Shown: one piece after another, positions 34,627 through 45,899 of the stretch
How positions within the stretch are numbered: position 1 is the stretch's first letter
Layout of the letters: every line of letters begins with the position of its first letter
Assembly (NCBI RefSeq): GCF_051388935.1
Contig: NZ_JBPKBI010000012.1
Span: 161,115 to 225,114, forward strand
Length of the DNA stretch: 64,000 bases
Direction of reading: 5' to 3'
From: Yinghuangia sp035454725
GTDB lineage: Bacteria > Actinomycetota > Actinomycetes > Streptomycetales > Streptomycetaceae
Position numbers and translations under genes: made by a program
Notes under the pieces: generated by a model
What the model saw: the letters and a program-made list of their open reading frames with translations, nothing else
Database searches by the model: none
What the model was told of the DNA's origin: nothing

Positions 34627-35841
34627 TCAGTGATCGATACCGAGCAGGTCCAGGGCATTCGTACGCATGATCCGGTCGGTCTCGGATTCGGTGAAGCCCT
34701 CCAGTTCGTGCACGAAGTCCGTCGGGTTCGCCAACCCCTCACCGTGCGGCCAGTCGGAGCCGAACAGGACACGGTCGACGCCGATGGTGTCGGCGAGCGC
34801 GCGAATGTCCTCTTCGTAGTAGGGGGTGACCCACACGTGCCTGCGGATCGTCTCCGCCGGGTCCTCGGCGAACACCCTCGGCGTCTGGTTCGCCTGCTTG
34901 CGCAGGCGCTTGATCAGCAGGTGCACCCAGTCGGAGCCGTTCTCGACACTGGCGACCCGCAGCCGGGGGTGGCGTGCGAAGACGCCGTCCATGATGAGGC
35001 TCGCCATCGTGTCGTGGATCGCGCGGTCGGCGACGAGGACCTGGCCGAGCGGGTTGGAGACGCGGAACGGGGCGAACCGCTCGGGGCCTCCCCAGAAGGC
35101 GGCGAACTTGTGGTAGCCGCTGTCGCTGAGGTGGAAGCCGACCGGGATGTCGTGCGCGACGAGCTTGGCCCACACTTTGTCGTAGTCGGGGTGTCCGAAC
35201 GAGCGGGATCGGCCGTGGCCGATCGGCACCGGCGCCGGACGGACCGACACGATCCGCACGTTGCGCCCGACGAGCCTGTCGATCTCCGCGACCGCCTCGT
35301 CGGGATCGGCGAACGACAGCATCGGGGCGGTCATGATGCGGTCCTGGTGGGAGTAGCCCCAGTCTTCGTCCAACCAGGTGTTGAAAGCGGTGACGCTCGC
35401 CATCGTCGCGCCGACGTCGTCGCGCAACGCCTCCTCGACACCGCACGCGAGTGTGGGGAACAGCAGGGCACCGGATAGCCCCTGACGATCCATCACCTCC
35501 AGCCGCAGCGCGGGGTTCCGGTACGCGGGGTCGAGCGGTTCGACCTTCATCAGACTGCGGGGGTCGACGCCCTTCGGGACCTTGCCCCGGAAGAACAGGT
35601 CTTGGCAGCCCGGGACGATGACCGGGTCGAAGGTCGGATTGGGGATGAACTCGAACAGCCTTCCCCCGGCGAGGAGTTGGGTGTGCGTGCCGTGCTTGAC
35701 GACCATGATGCCGCGACTCCCCATGGCCGGGTCCAGGTGTCGGGTGAAGCTGTCGGTGGTCTCGTAGTAGTGGTTGTCGCTGTCGAAGGGCAGCGTGTAC
35801 GTCCCCCGGGCGGCCTGCTGCCTCGTTGCGGCGGTGGTCAC
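34627..35841 (-). CDS. Amidohydrolase family 2 protein
   Basis: A 404-residue amidohydrolase, paralogous to the one at 5036: both open with FD.DNH.YETTD.FTRHL and share FIPNPTF and RPAPVP. The late motif GSDWPHGEG carries the catalytic Asp. GTG at 35841 overlaps the stop of the upstream amidohydrolase gene by four bases, so the two are translationally coupled. Related proteins hydrolyse or decarboxylate ring compounds; in some steroid pathways such proteins sit beside CoA enzymes. The precise reaction is unknown. Confidence 0.85.
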   Translation of the reverse strand: MTTAATRQQAARGTYTLPFDSDNHYYETTDSFTRHLDPAMGSRGIMVVKHGTHTQLLAGGRLFEFIPNPTFDPVIVPGCQDLFFRGKVPKGVDPRSLMKVEPLDPAYRNPALRLEVMDRQGLSGALLFPTLACGVEEALRDDVGATMASVTAFNTWLDEDWGYSHQDRIMTAPMLSFADPDEAVAEIDRLVGRNVRIVSVRPAPVPIGHGRSRSFGHPDYDKVWAKLVAHDIPVGFHLSDSGYHKFAAFWGGPERFAPFRVSNPLGQVLVADRAIHDTMASLIMDGVFARHPRLRVASVENGSDWVHLLIKRLRKQANQTPRVFAEDPAETIRRHVWVTPYYEEDIRALADTIGVDRVLFGSDWPHGEGLANPTDFVHELEGFTESETDRIMRTNALDLLGIDH

Positions 35842-36683
35842 CGGTCTCCCCCTCCGTCGAAGAAGAATCGGTCGGCGTTGCCGTACAGGTAGGCGTCGAG
35901 CACTTCGGGCTCCAAGTCGAGCCGGGACGCTTCGGTGACCGTGCGGGTGATCGACAGCACCGGGGAATCCGACGCGAAGATGATCTTGTTCCTGCCGCGG
36001 GTCCGCATGTAGTGCAGCAGCGACTCGGGCAGCCGCTTCGGCGACCACGCCGAGGTCATCAGGTGCAAGTTCGCGTACTTGCCCATCAGCCGGATCGCCA
36101 GGTCCCACCACGGGTCGGCGCCGTGCATCATGCACAGCTTCAGCTCGGGGAACCGCTGGCACACGCGGTCGAGGTGGATCGGATTCTGCGCCTCCCCCGG
36201 CAGCGGCGGCCCCGGCAGGCCGGTGTTCACGGTGACGGGCAGGTCGAGTTCGCACGCCTTGGTGTAGAGCGGGTAGTAAACGGCGTCGCTCGCCGGGTAG
36301 TTGCCGTCGCCCCAGAAACTCGGGCCGACCGACGCGTACGAGACGGGAGCGTTGGCCGCGGTCTCGGACAGCACGCGTACGGTCTTCATGGGACGCAGCA
36401 GGTCGAACCCGCCGATGCCGAGCGAGAACCGCTCGGGTGCCTTCTCCACGAACTCGCGGGCCTTGGACGCGGCTCCGTCCCGCACGCTGCTCGTCAGAAT
36501 CGCCCGGCGAACCCCCAACCGGTCCATCTCGTCGACGAGTTGGTCGAAGTCCGCGTCCTTGAGGAACGACTCGCCGCCTTTGAAGTAGTCCTCTTTGACC
36601 CGCACCATCCAGTCGGGCGGCTTGTCGCCTTTGACCATGCTCACGTTCACCAGGCAGTCGATCGCCCTGGTCACAGTCGCCAT
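35838..36683 (-). CDS. Amidohydrolase family 2 protein, short form
   Basis: A 281-residue amidohydrolase-2 protein, shorter than its neighbour. The metal-site region is less complete: the N-terminus is AIDCLVNVSMVKGD rather than DxHxH, while MHGADPWWDLAIRLM and FASDSPVLSITRTV keep the later His and Asp positions. It may be the non-identical partner of the coupled gene downstream, forming a two-subunit enzyme. It is the second gene of the leftward operon. Confidence 0.8.
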   Translation of the reverse strand: MATVTRAIDCLVNVSMVKGDKPPDWMVRVKEDYFKGGESFLKDADFDQLVDEMDRLGVRRAILTSSVRDGAASKAREFVEKAPERFSLGIGGFDLLRPMKTVRVLSETAANAPVSYASVGPSFWGDGNYPASDAVYYPLYTKACELDLPVTVNTGLPGPPLPGEAQNPIHLDRVCQRFPELKLCMMHGADPWWDLAIRLMGKYANLHLMTSAWSPKRLPESLLHYMRTRGRNKIIFASDSPVLSITRTVTEASRLDLEPEVLDAYLYGNADRFFFDGGGDR

Positions 36684-36756
36684 GAACGTCCTCTCTGCTT
36701 CTCACTCCCGGATCCACCCGGATCCTCGGCGTGTGCGGGCCGGCCGCCCGCAGCGG

Positions 36757-38394
36757 CTACGACGCGGTGGCGGGCAACGCGTCGAGCGCAGCCTGCCGCG
36801 CCCACGTGTAGTCGGCCTTTCCGGTGGCGTGCCGCCCGATCCGGTCGCACAGCAGCACCGCGCGCGGCGCCTTGAAGCGGGCGATCCGGTCGGCGACGTA
36901 CGCGCGGACCTCGCGGGGCGACGGCGACGCCCCCGGGCGTGGCTGGACCAGTGCGACGATCTCCTGGCCGAAGCGGTCGCTCGGTCTGCCGACCACGAGC
37001 GCGTCCGCGATGCCGGGGTGCCGGCGCAGCACTTCCTCGACCTCTTCGGCGAACACCTTCTCTCCGCCGGTGTTGACGACCATCGCGTCGCGCCCGAGCA
37101 TCTCCATCGTCCCGTCCGCCGCGTACCGGGCCCGGTCGCCGGGGACGGAGACGCGTTGCCCTCCGATGACCGGGAAGGTCTCCTCGGTCCCCGCGCGGTC
37201 GTTGAGGTAACCGAGCGGGATGCGGCCCGTACGCGCGGTCCAGCCGATCTCGTCGTTCCCGGGCTCGATGAACCGCGACCGGTCCACGGACAGCACCGCG
37301 GCGCCCTGCGAGAGCGTGAACTCGCGGGTCTCCTTGTCCTTGGTGGAGGAGCCGAAGGCCATGCCCCCGGTCTCCGACGCGCCGTACCCGTCGACGATCG
37401 TGAGGTGGGGAACCATGTCGAGCAAGGCCCGCTTGAGCACGGGATTCGTCGCCGCGCCGCCGGTGGCCAGACGGGTCAGCGACGACAGGTCGTAGGTGCG
37501 TGCGCGCATCTCGTCGACCAGCGGCCGAGCGTAGGCATCGCCGACGATCGACATCATCGTCACGCGTTCGCGCTGGATCGTCTCCAGGATGCCGCGCGCG
37601 TCGAACGCCTTGGAATCGTCGTGCAGGACCACGGTCGCGCCGTTGTGCAGCCCCGCGAACGCGGTCCACTGCGCGGCACCGTGCATCAGCGGGGGCGCCG
37701 CGAACCACGTCCCCAGGCCGCCGCCCCGCGCGATCGAGGTGATCAGCTCGCGGGTGGCGCCCTCGACGCCGCCCGCGCCGGATACGTAGACGTCGGCCTG
37801 CCGCCACAGGACGCCTTTGGGTGTGCCGGTGGTGCCGCCGGTGCAGACGAGGTAGAGGTCGTCCGGTGACGGCACGGGCAGGTCGTCCGTCCTGGTCGCG
37901 GCGTCCAGAGCCTCCTCGTACGCGGTGCTGCCCGGCAGCGGCGCGACGCCGGAGCCGTCGTCCACATCGACCAGCACGCGGCCTCGCGCGGCACCCGCCG
38001 CGGCGAGCTTCGGGCCGAGACGGCGGTGGTAGACAACGGCCTCGGCGCCGAGTTGGTCGAGCAACGCGCCGATCTCGGCGGGCGCGTAGTGGTGGTTGAC
38101 GTTGAACGGCACCGCGCGCGCCCGGTAGGCGCCGATCATGGTCTCGACGTACTCGGGACAGTTGCTCAATACGAGCGCCACCGTGCTCTGGCCGCACTCC
38201 CAGCGCTGCAACTCGGCGCGCTCGCGGCGGACGCCGAGCCCGCGGCCCTGGAAGCAGGCGGCGAGGCGGCGGGTCCGCTCCCGCACCTCCGCGTATGTGC
38301 GGCGGACCGTGGTCCACACCAGCATCTCGCGCTCGGGTACGGCGTCGGTGACGACGTCAAGTACGGCGGGCAGGGACCACTCGTTCGCTGCCAT
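36757..38394 (-). CDS. AMP-forming acyl-CoA ligase
   Basis: A 545-residue ANL-family ligase. Motifs: VCTGGTTGTPKGVLWRQAD, DGYGASETGGMAFGS, GDRARYAADGTMEMLGRD, NTGGEKVFAEEVEEV and the C-terminal Lys in RHATGKADYTW. GAGGAG lies 5 bases before the ATG. The TPKGVLWRQAD form is common in actinobacterial ligases for steroid or cyclic acids. It begins the six-gene leftward operon and would supply the CoA ester to the dehydrogenases and hydratase. It is divergent from the P450. Confidence 0.9.
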   Translation of the reverse strand: MAANEWSLPAVLDVVTDAVPEREMLVWTTVRRTYAEVRERTRRLAACFQGRGLGVRRERAELQRWECGQSTVALVLSNCPEYVETMIGAYRARAVPFNVNHHYAPAEIGALLDQLGAEAVVYHRRLGPKLAAAGAARGRVLVDVDDGSGVAPLPGSTAYEEALDAATRTDDLPVPSPDDLYLVCTGGTTGTPKGVLWRQADVYVSGAGGVEGATRELITSIARGGGLGTWFAAPPLMHGAAQWTAFAGLHNGATVVLHDDSKAFDARGILETIQRERVTMMSIVGDAYARPLVDEMRARTYDLSSLTRLATGGAATNPVLKRALLDMVPHLTIVDGYGASETGGMAFGSSTKDKETREFTLSQGAAVLSVDRSRFIEPGNDEIGWTARTGRIPLGYLNDRAGTEETFPVIGGQRVSVPGDRARYAADGTMEMLGRDAMVVNTGGEKVFAEEVEEVLRRHPGIADALVVGRPSDRFGQEIVALVQPRPGASPSPREVRAYVADRIARFKAPRAVLLCDRIGRHATGKADYTWARQAALDALPATAS

Positions 38395-38429
38395 GCGGAC
38401 TCCTCGGGCACCTGGTCGTGGCGCGCATG

Positions 38430-38611
38430 CTAGACAAAACCTCTAGATCTATACAAGACGCGGAAGCGCCCGCGAAGCCACCGTCGCCACCTTCCCGCAG
38501 CGCGATGATCACGAGGTTGGAGGGTCTGCCCGGGAGCACGGGGACGACCACACGCAGCGCGCAAGAACCGCCGCACAACCCCTTGGAATATTTAGATCTT
38601 TCTAGTACACC
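38430..38611. promoter_or_regulatory. Divergent promoters with a shared TAGATCT motif
   Basis: Rightward: TTGGAA (38583-38588), 17 bases, TACACC (38606-38611). Leftward: TTGTAT followed by 17 bases and CTAGCA. Both spacers contain TAGATCT (WTAGATCTW), with a nearby CTAGA or TCTAG. A common regulator binding in both spacers would control the ligase operon and the P450 together. The promoter boxes are only moderate matches. Confidence 0.45.
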
Positions 38612-38646
38612 TTCTGCATCGACTGCCCAGGGGAGTGGAGGTGTCG

Positions 38647-39849
38647 ATGAGTGTCGAGACGGTGTCACCGATCTACTACGACCCGTTCGACGTGCAGATC
38701 GACCGGACAGTGCACGCCACGTGGCGGCGAATGCGCGAGGAAGAGCCGGTCTACTGGAACGACAGGTACCGGTTCTACGCGCTGAGCCGCTTCGAGGATG
38801 TCTGGAACGGCTACCACGACACGGCGACGTTCAGCTCGACGCACGGCGTCCAGCTCGAAACCCTGGACGAGCCGACGGCCTTCCCGTCCGTGATCTTCAT
38901 GGACCCGCCCGAGCACGGGGTCATGCGCAAGCTGGTCAGCCGGGCGTTCACGCCACGCCGGATAGCCGCGCTCAACTCCTACATCGAAACGCTCGTCGAC
39001 CGCTGCCTCGACCCCCTGGTCGGCTCGTCGGGCTTCGACTATGTCCAGCAGTTCGGGGCCCTGGTGCCGCCGATGGTCATCGGATACATGCTCGGCATCC
39101 CCGAGGACGAGCGGGACATGCTCCGCCGCTGGTTCGACGAGATGCTGCACCGGGAGGAGGGGCAGACCGAGCAGATGAACCCCACCTCGCTGAACGCCTC
39201 GCTCCAGGTCCACGCCTACGCCACGAAACTCATCGAGGAGCGCAGGCGGCACCCCGGCGAGGACATGATCAGCACTCTCGTGGACGCCGAGATCGAAGAG
39301 GACAATGTCAGGCGCCGGCTGACGGATGACGAAGTGGCGCTGTTCGTCGTGCTGTTGGCGGGTGCCGGGGTGGAGACGGTCGCCAGGCTGCTGAGCTGGA
39401 CGGCAGTGACGCTGGCCCAACACCCGGACCAGCGGCGGCTCTTGGTTGACGACCCGTCGCTCGTGCCCGGCGCGATCGAGGAGATCCTGCGCTATGAGGC
39501 GCCGTCCCCGGTCAACGGACGCTGGACGCTGCGCGACTTCTCCGCGCACGGCGTCGACATCCCGGCCGGCTCCAAAGTGCTGCTGCTCAACGGCAGCGCC
39601 AACCGGGACCAGCGCGAATTCACCGATCCGGACATCTTCGACGTGCGGCGCAACATCCAGCGGCACATCACGTTCGGCTTCGGCGCCCACTACTGCCTGG
39701 GCGCGGCACTCGCCCGGCTGGAGGGCTGCGCGGCGCTGGCCGGCACGCTCGCGAGGTTCCCGGAGTGGGAGATCGACGAGTCCGAGCTCGTCCCGGTCCA
39801 GACCAGCACGGTCCGGGGGTTCGCCTCCGTCCCGATCCACCTCGGGTGA
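38647..39849 (+). CDS. Cytochrome P450
   Basis: A 400-residue bacterial class I P450. The I-helix oxygen motif is AGAGVETVAR, the ExxR pair is in EEILRYEAPSP, and the haem loop is FGFGAHYCLGAALARLEG with the Cys ligand. ATG at 38647 follows GGAGG by 5 bases. It would hydroxylate a substrate with electrons from a ferredoxin, which is not encoded nearby. It shares the transcript with an SDR (39928), which could oxidise the new hydroxyl. It is divergent from the ligase operon. Confidence 0.93.
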   Translation: MSVETVSPIYYDPFDVQIDRTVHATWRRMREEEPVYWNDRYRFYALSRFEDVWNGYHDTATFSSTHGVQLETLDEPTAFPSVIFMDPPEHGVMRKLVSRAFTPRRIAALNSYIETLVDRCLDPLVGSSGFDYVQQFGALVPPMVIGYMLGIPEDERDMLRRWFDEMLHREEGQTEQMNPTSLNASLQVHAYATKLIEERRRHPGEDMISTLVDAEIEEDNVRRRLTDDEVALFVVLLAGAGVETVARLLSWTAVTLAQHPDQRRLLVDDPSLVPGAIEEILRYEAPSPVNGRWTLRDFSAHGVDIPAGSKVLLLNGSANRDQREFTDPDIFDVRRNIQRHITFGFGAHYCLGAALARLEGCAALAGTLARFPEWEIDESELVPVQTSTVRGFASVPIHLG

Positions 39850-39927
39850 CGCCGGCGGCATCCGGCGCGAAGTTCCCCACGCGGTCGCCGTGTTCGGCCG
39901 CACAGTCAACGACACGAAGGCGGCGGT

Positions 39928-40752
39928 GTGACCAGCGACAGTGTTTCGGACGACGGCGTGCGGGACGGCGGCCGGGAAGTCCGCCCGATGCGCGTCATCG
40001 TGGTGGGCGCCTCCAGCGGCATCGGCCGCAGCATCGCCCTGGGCCTGGCCGCCCAGGGCGCGCACGTGGCCCTGCTCGCCCGACGGCTCGACCGGCTCAA
40101 GGCCGCGGCGGAGGAAGCCGGTGAACACGCCTTCCCGGCCGCGTGCGACGTCACCGACCCGGATTCCTGCCGTACCGCGGTCGCCGACGCCGCAAATGCC
40201 CTCGGCGGTGTCGACGGCCTGGTGTTCGCCACGGCCGCGTGGGCGGTGGCACCGGTCGAGGGCACCGACGCGGACGTGTGGGGACGGATGTTCGCGACCA
40301 ACGTGACCGGCGCGTCCCTGGTGACGGCCGCCGCGCTGCCGCACCTGGCCGCTTCGGGCGGCGCCGCGGTCTACCTGTCGTCGATCAGTGCGTCCCTCGG
40401 ACCGCCGTGGGCCTACCTCGGGGCGTACGTGACGAGCAAGGCGGCACTCGACAAGCTCGTCGAGGTATGGCGCATCGAGCACCCCGAAGTCGGCTTCACC
40501 CGCCTGACGATCGGCGACTGCCTCGGCGGCGAGGGCGACTCCGCCACCGGCATCGCCGACAACGCCGATCCGGAGGTGTTCGGCCGAGCCATCACGGAGT
40601 GGGCACGACTCGGGTACGTCACCGGGAACTTCGTCGACGTCGCCCACATCGTCGACGCCGTCTCGTCGGTGCTCCGCTTCGGACGCACCAGCTCGATCCC
40701 GTCCATGACCGTCATCCCGCGCATACCGGCAACGGAGACCGAGGCGAACTGA
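39928..40752 (+). CDS. SDR-family oxidoreductase
   Basis: A 274-residue short-chain dehydrogenase. The cofactor loop is VGASSGIGRSIAL, with RR after strand 2 (LLARRLDRL) suggesting NADP(H). The catalytic pair is in AYVTSKAAL. GTG at 39928 is used; an ATG at 39988 just before the Rossmann strand is an alternative. It follows the P450 by about 80 bases in the same direction and probably works on its product. Confidence 0.85.
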   Translation: MTSDSVSDDGVRDGGREVRPMRVIVVGASSGIGRSIALGLAAQGAHVALLARRLDRLKAAAEEAGEHAFPAACDVTDPDSCRTAVADAANALGGVDGLVFATAAWAVAPVEGTDADVWGRMFATNVTGASLVTAAALPHLAASGGAAVYLSSISASLGPPWAYLGAYVTSKAALDKLVEVWRIEHPEVGFTRLTIGDCLGGEGDSATGIADNADPEVFGRAITEWARLGYVTGNFVDVAHIVDAVSSVLRFGRTSSIPSMTVIPRIPATETEAN

Positions 40753-40758
40753 CGCCCA

Positions 40759-40792
40759 CCGCCGCTTGTCGACCCGACAGACAAGCCGGCGG
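40759..40792 (+). terminator. Hairpin after the P450/SDR genes
   Basis: GCCGCTTGTC-type sequence at 40761-40770 pairs with GACAAGCCGGC at 40780-40790, with one bulged base. It lies just past the SDR stop. Confidence 0.5.
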
Positions 40793-40852
40793 CTGCGCGG
40801 TATCCCCCGCGAACGCGCGACTCGGTCCGAACCGGTTCGGTTGCCGTCACCG

Positions 40853-40901
40853 CCTTCGGGACCACCGGCAGACCCGCAAGGTCCGGCAGTGGTCCCGAAG
40901 G
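40853..40901. terminator. Bidirectional hairpin with a 13-bp perfect stem
   Basis: CCTTCGGGACCAC (40853-40865) pairs exactly with GTGGTCCCGAAGG (40889-40901). The 23-base loop holds a further CCGG/CCGG pair. It lies between the convergent SDR and LysR genes. The remaining part of this 298-bp gap contains no gene. Confidence 0.7.
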
Positions 40902-41050
40902 AGCAGTGCCACACCGCAGCGCCCGGCAGCGGCCCGAGGGCAGCACTGCCAGACCGCAACCCCCGGCGGGCGCGGAAGCCGAGGCACTCGTCCGCGCTCG
41001 GCCTCCCGCGAGTCGCGCTCCCTCCCACGTGACGCGCTCGCCCGCCCGCG

Positions 41051-42019
41051 TCACGCGTCGTCCTGGTCCGGACGCTTGCCGCGCCCGTCGTCTCCGTCGT
41101 TTCCGTCGTGCCTGTCGAGCGGATCCCGCTTGTCGCGGTGTGATGCCAGCAGGACCTTCTGGAGTTCGCGGGCCGCGCGGGGCGGGGCCACGTCGCTGCG
41201 GTGAGCCAGGGCGATGGTGCGCCGCAGGCCCGGCGCGGCGAGCGGGGTGACGCGCAGATCCGGGCCGGACCGTGCGGCCACCATGCGCGGCACGACCGCC
41301 GTACCCAGGCCCGCCCGCACGAACCCCAGCACGGCGTCCATCTCACCGCCCTCGACGGTGAACGTCGGTTCGAAACCGTCCGCGCGGCATGCCGCGACGG
41401 TAAGCTCCCGCAGGTCGTAGCCGTGCCGGAACATCACCATCGGCTCGTCGCGCAGGTCCGCGATGCGCACCGCACGTCCGTTTCCGGGCACCGGAGCCGC
41501 AGCCGACGTCACGACGACGAGGTCCTCCCGCAGAAGTTCCACCGTCGTCAGCGCGGGCGACGGGCTGGGCAGCGGCAGGACCACCAGGGCGAGGTCCAGT
41601 GCCCCTCGTGCGAGTTCGCGGACGAGGTCGTGCGAACCGCTTTCCTCGATGAGCAGGCGGATCCCCGGATGCATGTCGTGAAAGGTCCGCAGGATTTCCG
41701 GCAGCAGGCCCGTGCACAGGCTCGGCGTGGCGCCGAGGCGTACCCGGCCGCGCCGCAATTGCGCGAGCTCCTGCACTTCCAGGCGTGCGGTGTCGGCGTC
41801 CGCGAGGATCCGGCGTGCCAGGGGCAGGAGTGCCTCGCCCGCCTCGGTGAGCGCGATGTTGCCGCGCGCCCTGCTCACCAACTGCGCGCCCAACTCGTTT
41901 TCCAGCGCCCGGATTTGCTGTGACAGCGAGGGTTGGGAGACGTGCACTCGCTCGGCGGCCCGGGTGAAGTGCCGGGTCTCGGCGACGGCGACGAAGTACA
42001 CAAGCTGCTGGAACTGCAT
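41051..42019 (-). CDS. LysR-family regulator, OxyR-like branch
   Basis: A 322-residue LysR protein. The helix-turn-helix HFTRAAERVHVSQPSLSQQIRALENELGAQL is close to the OxyR/CynR branch. The peroxide-sensing Cys pair of OxyR cannot be confirmed; one Cys lies in TPSLCTGLLPE. The C-terminal 25 residues are a charged Asp/Arg/Gly tail. It is divergent from sdhCAB, an arrangement known in streptomycetes, with an OxyR-like box between. It is likely to control the succinate dehydrogenase genes. Confidence 0.88.
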   Translation of the reverse strand: MQFQQLVYFVAVAETRHFTRAAERVHVSQPSLSQQIRALENELGAQLVSRARGNIALTEAGEALLPLARRILADADTARLEVQELAQLRRGRVRLGATPSLCTGLLPEILRTFHDMHPGIRLLIEESGSHDLVRELARGALDLALVVLPLPSPSPALTTVELLREDLVVVTSAAAPVPGNGRAVRIADLRDEPMVMFRHGYDLRELTVAACRADGFEPTFTVEGGEMDAVLGFVRAGLGTAVVPRMVAARSGPDLRVTPLAAPGLRRTIALAHRSDVAPPRAARELQKVLLASHRDKRDPLDRHDGNDGDDGRGKRPDQDDA

Positions 42020-42036
42020 GCCCGCACTCTAACCGA

Positions 42037-42055
42037 CAATAGATATTGCCTATTG
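42037..42055. promoter_or_regulatory. OxyR-like operator between LysR gene and sdhC
   Basis: CAATAGATATTGCCTATTG is an inverted repeat of CAATAG with a 7-base centre. ATAG-N7-CTAT is the published OxyR half-site spacing (ATAGnTnnnAnCTAT), with one mismatch in the inner A. It lies 18 bases from the LysR start codon and 57 bases before the sdhC start. Confidence 0.65.
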
Positions 42056-42111
42056 ACATGAGCCGGATCATGTCTTGGACCTCTGATGACGGCGCACCTA
42101 CCGTCGGCAGC

Positions 42112-42816
42112 ATGGCTCTCGCTACCAGGACGGACCGACGGCCGTCCATGACGCGTTCGCTGTGGCACTCCTCCGTCGGCAAGAAGGCGGTCATGGCCGT
42201 GACCGGCCTGATCATGCTCGGCTACCTGGTCGCGCACATGATGGGCAACCTCAAGATCTTCTTCGGCCCCGGGGAGTTCAACGGCTACGGCCACTGGCTG
42301 CGCCACATGGGCGAGCCGGTCCTGCACAGCCACTGGGGCCTGTGGGCCGTTCGCGTCGTGCTGGTCGCGTCCGTCGTGCTGCACGGCGTCGCCGCGTACC
42401 AGTTGAGCCGCCGCGACATCGACGCGCGTCCGATGCGGTACGCCCACCCGCGCCGCCGCGCGAGCTATGCCACCCGGACCATGCGCTGGGGCGGCGTCAT
42501 CATCGGCCTGTTCGTCGTGTGGCACATCCTCGACCTGACCACGCTCACGGTGAACGAGAACGCGCAGGCCGGACACCCGTACGAAAACGTCGTCGCGACC
42601 TTCTCCACCTGGTACGGCAACCTCATCTACATCGTCGCGATGCTCGCCGTCGCGCTGCACGTCCGGCACGGCTTCCGCAGCGCCGCGCACACGCTCGGCG
42701 CGGGCAGCGCCGCGCGCGACCGCGTCCTCGCCGGCGTCGCCGACATCCTCGCGGCCGTGCTGTTCGTGGGCTTCGTCTCCGTCCCCGTCGCCGTCATGAC
42801 CGGAGTGGTGAGCTGA
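42112..42816 (+). CDS. sdhC: Succinate dehydrogenase/fumarate reductase cytochrome b subunit
   Basis: A 234-residue membrane protein with about five transmembrane helices. It is of the single large cytochrome b type (B-type). Histidines likely to bind two haems occur in LVAHMMG, MGEPVLHSHWG, VVLHGVAAY, VVWHILDL and ALHVRHGF. It anchors the SdhA/SdhB dimer to the membrane and passes electrons to menaquinone. ATG at 42112 is chosen over an upstream frame that runs into the operator region. It is separated from sdhA by one base. Confidence 0.9.
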   Translation: MALATRTDRRPSMTRSLWHSSVGKKAVMAVTGLIMLGYLVAHMMGNLKIFFGPGEFNGYGHWLRHMGEPVLHSHWGLWAVRVVLVASVVLHGVAAYQLSRRDIDARPMRYAHPRRRASYATRTMRWGGVIIGLFVVWHILDLTTLTVNENAQAGHPYENVVATFSTWYGNLIYIVAMLAVALHVRHGFRSAAHTLGAGSAARDRVLAGVADILAAVLFVGFVSVPVAVMTGVVS

Positions 42817-42817
42817 C

Positions 42818-44760
<1,943 letters not shown>

Positions 44761-44764
<4 letters not shown>

Positions 44765-45507
44765 AGCTCACCCTCCGCGTCTGGCGGCAGAAGAACGCCG
44801 ACGCCCCCGGCACCATGGCCACCTACGAAGTCGACGGTGTCTCCCCCGACATGTCGTTCCTGGAGATGCTCGACACGCTCAACGAGGACCTGACCCTGCG
44901 CGGCGAGGAACCCGTCGCCTTCGACCACGACTGCCGCGAGGGCATCTGCGGCGCCTGTAGTCTCGTCATCAACGGCGACGCGCACGGCCCCGAGCGGACC
45001 ACCGCGTGCCAGCTCCACATGCGGGCCTTCCGCGACGGCGACACGATCGACGTCGAACCGTGGCGCGCCGCCGCGTTCCCCGTGGTCAGGGACCTCGTCG
45101 TCGACCGCACCGCCCTCGACCGCATCATCCAGGCCGGCGGTTACGTCACCGCCCCCACCGGCTCGGCCCCAGAGGCGCACGCCACCCCGGTCCCCAAAGC
45201 CGCCGCCGAACGCGCTTTCGAACACGCCGAATGCATCGGCTGCGGCGCCTGCGTCGCGGCCTGCCCGAACGGCTCCGCGATGCTGTTCACCTCGGCGAAG
45301 GTGAACCACCTGGGCGCCCTCCCCCAAGGCGCACCGGAACGCGAGACCCGCGTCCTCGACATGGTCGCGCAGATGGACGCCGAGGGCTTCGGCGGCTGCA
45401 CCCTCACCGGCGAATGCGCGACCGCCTGCCCAAAAGGCATACCTCTGCCGTCCATCAGCGCGATGAACAAGGAGTGGCTGCGGGCGATCCGCAAGGTCGA
45501 CCGCTGA
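44761..45507 (+). CDS. sdhB: Succinate dehydrogenase/fumarate reductase iron-sulfur subunit
   Basis: A 248-residue SdhB. Cluster ligands: CREGICGACSLVINGDAHG (2Fe-2S), then CIGCGACVAACPNGS and CTLTGECATACPKGI (4Fe-4S and 3Fe-4S). GTG at 44761 overlaps the sdhA stop. It carries electrons from the flavin to the haem/quinone site in SdhC. It is the last gene of sdhCAB; a hairpin follows at 45677-45700. Confidence 0.95.
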
Positions 45508-45676
45508 CCGCCGCAGTCCGTCCGAAACACCCCCGGCGCGGCGATGAGTTCCGGGCACGTGCCCGGTCTACACGCACGACGGCCACCGCGGACGGCTGCG
45601 TGACGGACCCGAAGCACACGGCCGTTCCATGGGTGAGCGCGGGACGGTCCAGCGTAAGCACCACGCTTCGCACACC

Positions 45677-45700
45677 CGGTCCGCGGTCACGGACGGACCG
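45677..45700 (+). terminator. Hairpin after sdhCAB
   Basis: A 7-bp stem (CGGTCCG/CGGACCG) with a 10-base loop, 170 bases after the sdhB stop. It has no T-tract and is a modest candidate. Confidence 0.4.
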
Positions 45701-45899
45701 CGACCTTGCTTGCCTGACCGGGTTTCCACGGCCTTCAATCCACGGAGCGTTCGCCCTGCGGATCGCATTTGGTGCGACGGACAGGTGCCGCGCCCGTTCC
45801 GGGTCGATTCGCGAGTGAGCCGCCGGCGCTGATCAAGCCAACGGGTGCGCCGGGCCGACGCCCGTGTCCGGCGTGCGTCTCGGTTCCGCGGCGGTTTCC

